Source: Pirellulaceae bacterium (GTDB lineage Bacteria; Planctomycetota; Planctomycetia; Pirellulales; Pirellulaceae). From it: a DNA stretch of 64,000 nucleotides. Where the stretch lies: NCBI GenBank assembly GCA_028280445.1, contig JANQLU010000143.1:1-64000 (forward strand), in the 5' to 3' direction. Position 1 is the stretch's first letter, and each line of letters starts with the position of its first letter. This document shows positions 34,723 through 44,100 of the stretch, piece after piece. The position numbers and the translations under genes are program-made. Below the pieces are notes generated by a model. That model was not told where the DNA came from. It worked only from the letters and a program-made list of their open reading frames with translations, and searched no databases.

Positions 34723-34796
34723 GCAGGAAGTCGTTGGCTCAACTTGAGTTACAATTCTTGATGCAAAATCCTATCACGCGTCGGGTTATGATTTTT

Positions 34797-34850
34797 TAGG
34801 CCGGTTCCTACCGGCCGATTATTCGATTGGCCGGTGGGAACCGGCCCTAC
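34797..34850. repeat. Family A element
   Basis: TAGGCCGGTTCCTACCGGCC and GGCCGGTGGGAACCGGCC + CTAC arms with a 14-bp spacer, ending four bases before the folE2 stop on the opposite strand; may serve as its terminator. Confidence 0.88.
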
Positions 34851-34854
34851 TCCG

Positions 34855-35901
34855 TTAAACGGTGAATCCGCCCTCGATGCCTTTGACGACAACCGCGGTG
34901 GCGTCGTGTGGGTGGAGGCTTTCCAAGTGATCGACACGGATGTGATAGTCCAAAAACGATTGATCGTTTTCCAGGAGGTCTCTGATTTTGCGAGCGGCAT
35001 CTTCGCAGAACATTAAATTTTCACCATTGGCCCGCGCGAACTCTTGTTCGTCAATTCGTTTGACGGCAGTTTGCACCGGTGTTCCCAGTAAGTCTTCGAC
35101 GCGGTCGATCAACGACATGATTGGAAAATGTTCGACGATGTCGTCCAATGCCACCTCGATTTGTGCCACACTGCGTTGGGAATGCGGTGTTGCCAGTGAT
35201 CCGTTGTTACGCAACCAATCGTTAACTTGGGCAACGGTCAACCAGCGATGGTGATCAAAATCGGCTTGGAATTTTTCTTGCAACAATTGCCGTGAAAGTG
35301 CCGCCGAGCAAGGACAAGTGCTCGAGTAGGTGACATCGATTTTGAGTCGAAATTCGACTTTGCCCTGAACCATGGTGGAGCGGATTTCAACCGGATAGTG
35401 TCGCCAGCCGACATGGTCGCTTATTAACGCTTTTCGTTGGCTGGCATAGACAAACGCCAAATTAAGTTCCGCCCGATCGCTCAACTCGTGATGCGTTTCC
35501 AAAAAACGTTTCAATGTCCGGCGAATTAAATCAGGTGACACCGGTGCTCGTTGTAATTCATCTTGCAGGGCCAAATAGATCCGCGACATGTGGATCCCTT
35601 TGGCGTCGGGGTCATTCACGTTGACATAGGCATTTGCTTTGGCGGGGATCCAGACGGTTTGCCCATCGGACATTTGCATCTGCAGCACCGTCTCGATATT
35701 GGACATGCCAACGCGATCCAAATTGCCAGACACGTGAGCCGTCGTTTCGGCGGCGATGTCCGGCAGCGGTTCTTTGAGTGGTTGGTCTTTGTTTTCCATG
35801 GCTGAATTTATTTCTGTTGACAGAGATTCTGCCGAGTTGGTGTTGAATGGGTTTTCCGATTCTGAATTAAACGGTTTGGGATCAGTCTCTGGGTTACGCA
35901 T
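34855..35901 (-). CDS. folE2: GTP cyclohydrolase FolE2 (type IB)
   Basis: 348 residues; AAGGA about six bases before ATG 35901 supports this start, giving a polar N-terminal extension of ~50 residues. Family motifs: VQMQMSDGQTVWIP-like segment, DAKGIHMSRIY, the metal/catalytic Cys in TYSSTCPCSAALSR, and TPHSQRSVAQIEV, NGENLMFCEDAARKI. It opens GTP to 7,8-dihydroneopterin triphosphate using varied metals, first step for folate and queuosine. A QueD-like gene sits 4 kb away on the other strand. Confidence 0.95.
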   Translation of the reverse strand: MRNPETDPKPFNSESENPFNTNSAESLSTEINSAMENKDQPLKEPLPDIAAETTAHVSGNLDRVGMSNIETVLQMQMSDGQTVWIPAKANAYVNVNDPDAKGIHMSRIYLALQDELQRAPVSPDLIRRTLKRFLETHHELSDRAELNLAFVYASQRKALISDHVGWRHYPVEIRSTMVQGKVEFRLKIDVTYSSTCPCSAALSRQLLQEKFQADFDHHRWLTVAQVNDWLRNNGSLATPHSQRSVAQIEVALDDIVEHFPIMSLIDRVEDLLGTPVQTAVKRIDEQEFARANGENLMFCEDAARKIRDLLENDQSFLDYHIRVDHLESLHPHDATAVVVKGIEGGFTV

Positions 35902-36221
35902 CGAGTTCCTTGTTATAAACTATGTTAATCAGCCGATGCCGATGGGCGAGCCAACGATGGCGCAATACCTTGATCCGCAAATCACCGAATTTGTTCACCA
36001 AGATATTTTTCAGTGCAGATCGCACGGGCGTTTTGCCGCGTGCAGTCACGAAGAATTCGTACTGGAAGAGTTTTTAAAAATTACCGGTTGTCGCCGGATT
36101 TTGACACTCCAGATTTAATTCGTTTTTGAACACGTTTCATTGGCAAAAAATCGCTGAATAACCGTATTTCACAGCGAAACGCTTTTGTTTCAATACAGAA
36201 GTATCCCATAAAAGATCGTTT

Positions 36222-37277
36222 ATGAAAATCGTCCTGGGATATCCCGTAAATTCAGAACATGTTACCCGAATTCAGCAAACGGCCGAGCAGTGTGGGCTCC
36301 CGGCGAACGTGGTCGCCTGCGAGCAACCCGAAACCCCGACGGCATTGCTCGACGCGGAAGTGTTTTGCGGGCACGCCAAAGTTCCCGTCGATTGGCCAGC
36401 GATTGTGGCGGGTGACAAACTGAAATGGATTCAATCTTCGGCAGCCGGATTGGACCATTGCCTGGTACCGTCAGTTGTGGACTCGGACATTTTGGTGACT
36501 GGAGCGTCCGGGTTGTTTTCGCCGCAAGTTGCCGAGACAACGGCGGCACTGCTGTTTGGTCTCGTTCGACGGATGAATGAATTTTGGCCGGCGCAACAGA
36601 ACAAGATTTTTGAGCGTCGACCGACCGATCAACTACATGGCAAAAACGTCGGCATCGTGGCACTTGGCGGCAATGGACTGCAAATCGCCAAATGTCTGAA
36701 ACCGTTTGGCGTCAAAATTACTGGTGTTGATTATTTTCATGATCAGGATTGGCCGGAATACATTGACCGGGTGTTTGCCGTCGAGGCAATTGACGAGTTT
36801 CTGACCGACGTAGACGTCTTGATTTTGACCGTAGGTCTGACAGCTCAAACGTCACGGTGGTTTGACAAAACCAAACTGTCCAGGCTGCGCAACGGCGCTT
36901 ATGTGATCAATGTTGGTCGCGGAGATGTGTTAGTCGAAGCGGATTTGGTTGCGGCATTGGAATCGGGAAAATTGACCGCAGCGGGGCTCGATGTTTGTGA
37001 AACCGAACCGCTTCCCCACTCCAGCAAGCTCTGGGATTTGCCCAACGTTTTGATTTCTCCGCATATCGGTGCGCAATCGCCAGACCGATATGATCTCGTA
37101 ACACAACTGTTTTGCCAGAACCTCGTTGCGTTTTCTCGCTGGTATCTCAGCGAAAGTGATAGTGGAGCAGATGCTGTGGGGTTCGTTAATCTCGTCGACA
37201 AACGGCTGGCTTTTCCCCACCCGCAAAACCGGCTCCAACCCGGGCAATTGGAGCAGTGGAAGTTATCAACCGCCTAA
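36222..37277 (+). CDS. D-2-hydroxyacid dehydrogenase
   Basis: 351 residues. NAD-binding fold with VGIVALGGNGLQIAKCL in place of a strict GxGxxG, and catalytic residues Arg (NVGRGDVL), Glu (CETEPLP) and His (SPHIGAQSP). The N-terminal substrate domain includes IQSSAAGLDH. It likely interconverts a 2-keto acid and a D-2-hydroxy acid (glyoxylate or hydroxypyruvate-type). The substrate cannot be told. Stands alone with an AT-rich upstream gap. Confidence 0.9.
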   Translation: MKIVLGYPVNSEHVTRIQQTAEQCGLPANVVACEQPETPTALLDAEVFCGHAKVPVDWPAIVAGDKLKWIQSSAAGLDHCLVPSVVDSDILVTGASGLFSPQVAETTAALLFGLVRRMNEFWPAQQNKIFERRPTDQLHGKNVGIVALGGNGLQIAKCLKPFGVKITGVDYFHDQDWPEYIDRVFAVEAIDEFLTDVDVLILTVGLTAQTSRWFDKTKLSRLRNGAYVINVGRGDVLVEADLVAALESGKLTAAGLDVCETEPLPHSSKLWDLPNVLISPHIGAQSPDRYDLVTQLFCQNLVAFSRWYLSESDSGADAVGFVNLVDKRLAFPHPQNRLQPGQLEQWKLSTA

Positions 37278-37560
37278 TATTTGCGGTGTTTGATATTCCT
37301 CGGGAAATTCACCTAGACTCACAACCACCTGGCTGAATAAACTGAGAATATTAAAGGATTTGAATGGATTCACTCATGGGTCAGCATGACCGGTGCTTTT
37401 GATTCCCACAAAAATGGAAGCTAGGAATCAACCAAATCACGTTGCGAAGCCAGTGTTACCACCGCTCGTTTTGCGCCAACATGGCTCCGCACACAATATA
37501 ACTTTCACCTTTCACTATTGAAATCGCTCACGTCAAATTTTCACAACACGGGTAACAACT

Positions 37561-38730
37561 TTGGATATTGAGTTGAGTCAATCTATTGATACAACCCATG
37601 GTGATTTCGTCGTTACGAGTCACTTTGACGAAGCGTGCGCCAAGACGGTCAACGAACTGACACCGCTCTACGAAGCGATCTTGCACAGCGACCGACAGAG
37701 TTGGACGGCACATCTGAGATTTGAAAAACTGCTCGGTGTCGGCGGGCAGGGCAAAGTTTATTTATCGCATCGTCGCGGAGCCGATGGATTTACGCTGCCA
37801 GTTGCACTCAAAATATTTTCCCCGGAACGATTTGCCTCTCCCGAGGCTTACGACGAAGAAATGGCCCGCGCCGGGCGCGTCGCGTCTCGAGTCGCTCGCA
37901 TTCAACACGACAACTTGCTGGTCGTTCAGGATTTTTTGGACCGCGAAAGAATTCGGTTGATGGTGATGGAGTGGATCGAAGGGTTCGATTTGCGCCGGTT
38001 GTTAACTCCCGCCATGCTGGGCCGCATGAAAGATCAATTTTCGCAGCGACGCTGGGATTACATCAATCGCGTGTTAGTGACCCAAGGCGAAATCCAACCT
38101 CGTTTCAAACCGGGCGTCGCGGTCGCGATTATCCGTGAATGCCTGCGAGGTTTGGGTGCATTGCATCGCGCAGGAATTGTTCACGCCGATGTCAAACCAG
38201 CCAATATCATGTTAAAGCGTAGCGGCCATGCCAAAATTATTGATATGGGGGCGGCATTCGAAATCGAATCACCACCCAAACGCCGTGCTTGTACGCCGGC
38301 CTACGCCGCACCAGAAGTTTTGGCGGGACACCCGACCAGCCCACGAAGCGACCTGGCAAGTCTGGGGTACGTGCTGGTCGAACTGTTGGCAGGCAAGCCT
38401 GTTTTCAGTGGGATCAAAAAACTTCCCGAACTGATTGCAGCCAAACACAGTTTGCCGTTTCGATTGCACGAGATTCTTCCGCAGGAAATCATCGAAGATG
38501 ATATTTTAATAGCGTTTTGTGTTGGACTGATTCAGCCCGATGCCGGATCGCGATTCCCGACCGCCGAAGCTGCCGAGTTGATCGAAGACGTCAGCGCTTC
38601 GGCATTTCAACGGCATTTGATCAAAGACGACATGTCCAGCGAATATGAAAACGAAATTCGTATCTGGATCGAGGAACTGCTGGATATGGAAGATGACGCC
38701 GGTTCCGAAGACGAAACACGAACGGTGTAG
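37561..38730 (+). CDS. Ser/Thr protein kinase
   Basis: 389 residues, TTG start. Kinase domain from ~54: glycine loop GVGGQGKVY (59-67), ATP-site Lys in VALKIF (84), catalytic loop HADVKPANIML (HRD as HAD, catalytic Asp kept), DMG for DFG (228-230) and AAPEVLAG. An insert of ~35 residues (MLGRMKDQFSQRRWDYINRV) precedes the catalytic loop. The C-terminus is acidic (EELLDMEDDAGSEDE). No membrane helix, so cytoplasmic. A family A repeat overlaps and supplies its stop codon. Confidence 0.87.
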   Translation: MDIELSQSIDTTHGDFVVTSHFDEACAKTVNELTPLYEAILHSDRQSWTAHLRFEKLLGVGGQGKVYLSHRRGADGFTLPVALKIFSPERFASPEAYDEEMARAGRVASRVARIQHDNLLVVQDFLDRERIRLMVMEWIEGFDLRRLLTPAMLGRMKDQFSQRRWDYINRVLVTQGEIQPRFKPGVAVAIIRECLRGLGALHRAGIVHADVKPANIMLKRSGHAKIIDMGAAFEIESPPKRRACTPAYAAPEVLAGHPTSPRSDLASLGYVLVELLAGKPVFSGIKKLPELIAAKHSLPFRLHEILPQEIIEDDILIAFCVGLIQPDAGSRFPTAEAAELIEDVSASAFQRHLIKDDMSSEYENEIRIWIEELLDMEDDAGSEDETRTV

Positions 38731-38816
38731 AGCCGGTTCCCAGCGGCCAATCGAAATAGACGGGCCGATCATACAAAACAGCGATCAAAAAAACGGCCGG
38801 TGGGAACCGGCCCTAC
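38727..38816. repeat. Family A element overlapping kinase stop
   Basis: GTAGAGCCGGTTCCCAGCGG / GGCCGGTGGGAACCGGCC + CTAC arms. The outer TAG of the left arm (38728-38730) is the kinase stop codon. Confidence 0.85.
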
Positions 38817-38883
38817 TCGCATCCTTGAATTCCCTTGTGCATATCGTTACGGTGTGAATTCCGATTTACGAAACTGGAATCTC

Positions 38884-39234
38884 ATGTCTGAAATTACAAT
38901 TCGCGAAGCGCAGGAAACGGTCGACCGCTGGATTCAGACCATTGGTGTACGTTATTTTTCTGAATTGACCAATTTGGCTCAATTGGTTGAGGAGGTTGGT
39001 GAACTGTCCCGCATTATGTCCCGCCAATTCGGCGACCAAAGTTTTAAAGCGGGGGATCCTGGGCAGGGCTCAAATGACCTGGCAGACGAACTTGCCGACG
39101 TTTTGTTTGTCTTGATTTGTCTGGCGAACCAAACAGGAGTTGATTTAACCCGAGCTCTTGAGGAAAATTTGAACAAGAAAACAAACCGTGACCGGGATCG
39201 ACATCGTCAGAACCCGAAATTGAATGAATCATGA
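38884..39234 (+). CDS. MazG-like nucleotide pyrophosphohydrolase
   Basis: 116 residues from ATG 38884; the frame is open upstream into repeat DNA. Helical MazG fold with the metal-binding pattern LVEEVGELSR and DLADELADVLFVLICLANQ, then ALEENLNKKTNRDRDRH. Such enzymes hydrolyse non-canonical or excess NTPs. Its stop overlaps the QueD-like start (ATGA), so the two are translated together. Confidence 0.9.
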   Translation: MSEITIREAQETVDRWIQTIGVRYFSELTNLAQLVEEVGELSRIMSRQFGDQSFKAGDPGQGSNDLADELADVLFVLICLANQTGVDLTRALEENLNKKTNRDRDRHRQNPKLNES

Positions 39235-39722
39235 CCATGCGAATTGAATTGACCCGACGAATCAAATTTTGCGCCGGACACCGTCTGATGAACCACGGTG
39301 GGAAATGTGAAAATTTGCATGGGCACAATTATGTTGCCGAAATTACGGTAACCAGCAGTAAAACCGACGAGGTCGGTCGCGTGATCGATTTTTCGGTGAT
39401 CAAGAATTTGTTCAAAGGCTGGATTGACGAACATTGGGATCACGGGTTTCTGATTTACGACCGTGACGCGCCGGTAATCGAAGCGTTAACAAAAATACGC
39501 AGCCGAATTTATCTGATGCCGTATAATCCAACGGCAGAAAACATGGCGTTGCATTTGATCGCCGACATCGGCCCTAAGCTTCTGGACCAAATCGCTGGTT
39601 ACGAGTTGAAATTGACGCGCGTCCGGATCTGGGAAACCGATGAATCTTGTGCTGAAGTGACGGCGGAGCAAGCGGCTGATATGACGGAAGCCTGGTTGCA
39701 ATCATCAACCGCACATCACTAG
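39231..39722 (+). CDS. queD: 6-pyruvoyl-tetrahydropterin synthase / QueD family
   Basis: 163 residues. Zinc ligands in FCAGHRL and NLHGHNY; catalytic Cys in GGKCENLHGHNY; GRVIDFSVIKN and the C-terminal Glu in RIWETDESCAEV complete the site. It converts dihydroneopterin triphosphate to 6-carboxy-tetrahydropterin (queuosine path) or 6-pyruvoyl-tetrahydropterin. Coupled to the MazG-like gene; folE2 nearby would provide the substrate. Longer than typical QueD (~120), so the exact reaction is uncertain. Confidence 0.88.
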   Translation: MTMRIELTRRIKFCAGHRLMNHGGKCENLHGHNYVAEITVTSSKTDEVGRVIDFSVIKNLFKGWIDEHWDHGFLIYDRDAPVIEALTKIRSRIYLMPYNPTAENMALHLIADIGPKLLDQIAGYELKLTRVRIWETDESCAEVTAEQAADMTEAWLQSSTAHH

Positions 39723-39781
39723 ATTGCAATCGGATTGATGACGTTATAAAAAATGCAACAAGGCAATCATTTGTGACTGAT

Positions 39782-39981
39782 ACAAGTACGGAGCGCCAGC
39801 GAGTGGTTTTGCGCGATCAAACCACTCGCTGGCGCTTCGTGCTCGTAAAATACGAGGTCATCTATGAAATTCCATGTCGGCGAGACACGATACGATGCTG
39901 ATGTGCTGCGGAACGTGGTCCCTCGCTCACGCTTCGCGCTTGTGATTTGAAAACAAAACGGCCGGTGGGAACCGGCCCTAC
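39782..39981. repeat. Repeat island: families B, C and A
   Basis: 39782-39847 family B full inverted repeat (GAGCGCCAGCGAGTGGTTTT / AAACCACTCGCTGGCGCTTC). 39914-39949 one arm of family C. 39959-39981 one arm of family A. It ends six bases before the deacetylase-fold gene. Confidence 0.85.
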
Positions 39982-39986
39982 TTGAT

Positions 39987-40913
39987 ATGAAGCTGTTTTA
40001 TTCGGATACCTTTGAGCTGCCGCTGCCCGAAAAACACCGTTTCCCCATGTCGAAATATCGCTTGCTGAGGGAACGGGTCCAAGCTTCTGAATTGTTCGAT
40101 CCGCGGAATGTATTGCCGGCTCCCCGATGTCCGGATGAACAATTGTGTTTGGTGCACCATCGCGATTACGTTCAACGGGTAGCGAACGGCCAGTTGAGCG
40201 ATTTGGAGATTCGGCGAATCGGTTTCCCGTGGTCGCCGAAAATGGTGGTGCGATCGCGGCGTTCGACAGGAGCTTCGATCGCTGCGGCACGTTCTGCGAT
40301 CACTGATGGTGTCAGTGTCAATCTTGCGGGGGGCACACATCACGCATTTCCCGAGAGTGGCCAAGGTTACTGTGTATTCAACGACGTCACTGTCGCTGCA
40401 CGGGTTTGTCAGGCGGAAGCAATCGCTCAAAACATTTTGTTTATCGACTGTGATGTTCATCAAGGCAACGGAACAGCTGCCGTGGCCAACGGTGATCCAA
40501 CGATGTTCGCTTTTTCGATTCACTGCAACGATAATTACCCGTTTCGAAAAACGGATGGAGATTTGGACATCGCGTTACCGGCGGGAACCGGTGATGCACA
40601 CTATTTGGAATCTTTGTCCGCGGCGTTGGAACAAGTATTTCAATGTTTTGACGCTGACCTGGTGTTCTATGTGTCGGGCGCAGATCCTTTCGAAGACGAT
40701 CGGTTGGGGAAGTTGAAATTGACCAAGGCGGGACTCAAAGCGCGTGACGAAATGGTGATCGGTGGTTGTGTCCGGCGAAATATTCCAATCGTGATTACGA
40801 TGGGCGGCGGCTATGCACCGGATGTTGCTGATATCGTCGATATCCACTTTCAAACAGTTGTGACAGGACTTCAGGCCTCAGCCGATATCAAAACGTGCCG
40901 CCCAACGAATTAA
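39987..40913 (+). CDS. Histone deacetylase-family hydrolase
   Basis: 308 residues. Arginase/deacetylase fold with NLAGGTHHAFPESGQGYC (charge-relay His pair), FIDCDVHQGNGTA (metal Asp/His), SIHCNDNYPF, VSGADPFEDDRLGKLKLT (second metal Asp) and TMGGGYAP. Zinc-dependent amide hydrolysis is expected, for instance acetyl-lysine, acetylpolyamine or acetoin-pathway proteins. The substrate is unknown. The start is preceded directly by repeat DNA, so promoter elements must lie within or beyond it. Confidence 0.92.
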   Translation: MKLFYSDTFELPLPEKHRFPMSKYRLLRERVQASELFDPRNVLPAPRCPDEQLCLVHHRDYVQRVANGQLSDLEIRRIGFPWSPKMVVRSRRSTGASIAAARSAITDGVSVNLAGGTHHAFPESGQGYCVFNDVTVAARVCQAEAIAQNILFIDCDVHQGNGTAAVANGDPTMFAFSIHCNDNYPFRKTDGDLDIALPAGTGDAHYLESLSAALEQVFQCFDADLVFYVSGADPFEDDRLGKLKLTKAGLKARDEMVIGGCVRRNIPIVITMGGGYAPDVADIVDIHFQTVVTGLQASADIKTCRPTN

Positions 40914-40937
40914 ACGATTTTGTTTTTAGGCAATTTT

Positions 40938-41059
40938 GTAGGGCCGGTTCCCACCGGCCAAACGAGCGCATAACAGATTGAACGATATGCCAAACGGACA
41001 AATTGTCAAAAGCAACCAAATGCCCATTGGTCGAACGGCCGGTGGGAACCGGCCCTACG
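40938..41059. repeat. Family A element
   Basis: GTAGGGCCGGTTCCCACCGG and CGGTGGGAACCGGCCCTAC arms with ~80 bp between them, placed between convergent genes. Confidence 0.88.
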
Positions 41060-41090
41060 AAAAAAGCCACTCGCTGATGGAGTGGCTTGA
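41060..41090 (-). terminator. Intrinsic terminator of beta-propeller gene
   Basis: On the minus strand AAGCCACTCC / GAGTGGCTTTTTT pairs across a short loop, ~30 bases after the stop at 41122. Confidence 0.85.
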
Positions 41091-41121
41091 TTGATCGGAT
41101 TTGGTTGCTAAATGGGGCGGA

Positions 41122-44100
41122 CTACTTGCCCGGCTTTGGTAACGGTGACCCCTTGAGTTGCAGGCCGGCCATCCGGGCTTTCTGCACAAATTTTTTCATG
41201 TCGACAGTCAAGAATTTGTTCACTTTCGGATACATCTGCTTGTACATATCCTGAGCGATCTTGAATGACTGACGGTGGGTCTTGGTCGGAGGAGACAATC
41301 CAAATCGACTGCCCGAAGCGTTGAAGATTCGGGTCATGATCGTTGGTTTGGCGTCGACTCCCGTTTTTTGCTCAAATCCTGTGCCGCTGAACTGGCCATT
41401 GAGCGCACGCCAAGTTTTGCGAAGTTCGGTCAGTGATTTGACCAGATCATAGTGACCTTCGCCGGTTCGATTAATTTCGGATTCGATTTCATCGAGACGC
41501 TCTTTGGCAGCCGACATTTCACGATTCACCGCAAATGCTTTTTGCATCAACGAATAAACCTGCTCGTAGTAGGCGACCATCATCTGTCGGTTACCGGCAG
41601 GCAACGTCGGATTGATGCAGCGAACCACCTGGAATTTAACAGGTTTTTGCAGCGATTTGAGATTGCCCTGGTGGACTCGGTCGACCGAAACGCTGTAGGT
41701 TCCCGGTGCGATTTCGATGCCTCGTTGATTTCGCAGATTCCAAGTCAATCGACTCATGCCACTGGCCGAACTACGCGTGATTCGCATGACAACTTTGTTG
41801 CTTTTGTCTCGAATCGTGAACACCAATTGTGGTGCCGACTCGCCTGCTTCGGCTGCCAATTGTTCGACTGACGGAATGGGAACTTCGACACCAGCTTTTT
41901 TCGCCTTGGCCTCGGCTTCTTTGCGTTTCGCTTTGGCCGATTTGTAAGATTCTTTATTCAGGTAGGTGAACGTGACTCCGTACGGTGGGTTGGGTGCTGT
42001 GTAGAAGCTGTCTCCCTGGAAACCTTGTCGTCCGCCCAGAAAATCTGCTTGTGGAAACTGTTTTGCGTCTTTGATTTTAAACAGATGAAACCCTTTTTTC
42101 ATCGTGTCCGCAGAAACTTCTCGCAGTGGAGAGTAGTCGTCTAAGACATAGAAACCGCGTCCGAACGTTGCACCAACCAAATCGTTTTCACGCCGCTGGA
42201 TTTCCAGGTCGCGGAATGGGATCGTTGGCAAACCGTGCGAAAATTTGAACCAGTTTTTACCGCCGTCAACGGTTGCGAAGACGCCGAACTCAGTTCCCAA
42301 AAACATCAAACCCGCTTTTTCGTGGTCTTGAATAATTCGCCAAACGAGATGCCGGGCGGGCAAACCATCGGTAATGTGCGTCCACGTTTTTCCACGATCG
42401 GTACTTTTGATCACGTACGGAGCGTAGTCACCGTATTTGTGATTGTCGAGGCAAACGAAAACGGTATTTTTGTCGTGATGACACGCTTTGATATCGTTGA
42501 CAAAAGCCATTTTTGGTAGGCCATCGATCAAGTCGATTTTGCGCCAGGTTTTGCCGCCGTCTTCGGTTACCTGAATCAATCCATCATCAGTACCAACGTA
42601 AATCAGATTCTCGTCCAGCGGCGATTCGCCGATCGACGTGATGTTGTTGTACTGGCTCATCGCAAACAAATCCCAACTGTCATTGATGCCCCAGAACCCG
42701 CCCATGATTTTCAATTTCAATCGATTTTGATTGCGTGAAAGATCGGGACTGATTGCCGTCCAACTGTCGCCTCGGTCGTTACTGCGAAACAGTTTTTTCG
42801 AGCCGAAATACAAACGTTTGTGATCGTGGAAACTGATTTCAATCGGGGAATCCCAGTTGAAGCGGAGGTCCGTGCCGCCGGCTGCTGGCTGAGGTCGAAT
42901 ATCAACCGTTTCACCCGTTCGCCTGTCGTAGCGACGCAGGTAACCTTGCTGGCTTTCACCGTAAACAATGTTGGGGTCTTTCGGATCAATCGCACAATCG
43001 TGTCCGTCACCGCCAATCACCACTCGCCAATCGCGGTTAGTGATGCCTTGACGACGATTGGTTGCGGCAGGGCCGTATTGTGTATTGTTGTCCTGCGTTC
43101 CACCAACCACGTTGTAAAACGGATAGTCGTAATCGACGGCAACTTTGTAGAACTGCGTCAGTGGTAGGTTGTGAACAAAGCTCCATGTCTTGCAGCGATC
43201 ATAAGTTCGGTAGACACCACCGTCACAACCTGCGACGACAAAATCGGGATCGGTTGGATGAAAAGCGACGGCGTGGTTGTCAACGTGTTTCGAACGAGTT
43301 TCCACCGAGACAAATGTTTTTCCGCCATCGTCGCTTCGACCCAGTCGAACATTCGCGTGATAGATTGAGTCAAACCGATGTGGATCACACCAAATTTCCT
43401 GGTAATAGTGTGGACCCGTTCCGCCACCCACGTAATCACTCATCTTGGTAAACGAAACACCATCGTTTTCGCTGCGATAAAATCCTCCATTGCGTTCGGG
43501 GAGTTCGATTGCTGCGTAGACAACGTTGTGTTTTTGTGGTGAGATTGCGAGAGAGATTTTTCCTTTGGCGCCACCTGGGATTCCATTTTTAAGTTCCGTC
43601 CAGGTCTTGCCTCCGTTGGTTGATTTGTAGATTCCTGATTCGGGACCGCCCGCCATCAATGCCCAGACCGTTCGGTGTTTTTGATAGGTTGCCGCATACA
43701 GAATGTTGGGGTTTCGCGGATGCATCACAACATCGGTAACACCGGTGTAGGGACCTTTTGAAAGGATGCATTTCCAGGTTTTGCCTCCATCGGTGGTTTT
43801 GTAGAGACCTCGTTCACCGCCTTGGGACCACATCGGACCTTGCGAAGCGACGTAAACAATATTTGAGTAACTGGGATGAACGACGATTTTTGAAAGGTGT
43901 TCGCTTTTCTTGAGCCCGACGTTTTTGAAACTTTTGCCCGCGTTGTAACTTACGTAGACGCCATCTCCAAACCCTGCGTGGCGACCGGCAACGTTTTCGC
44001 CTGTGCCGACCCAAATCGTATTGCGGTTGCTGGGGTCGATGGTAATACAGCCGATCGAGTACGAAGGATAATTTTCAAAGATCGGTGTCCAGGTGGTCCC

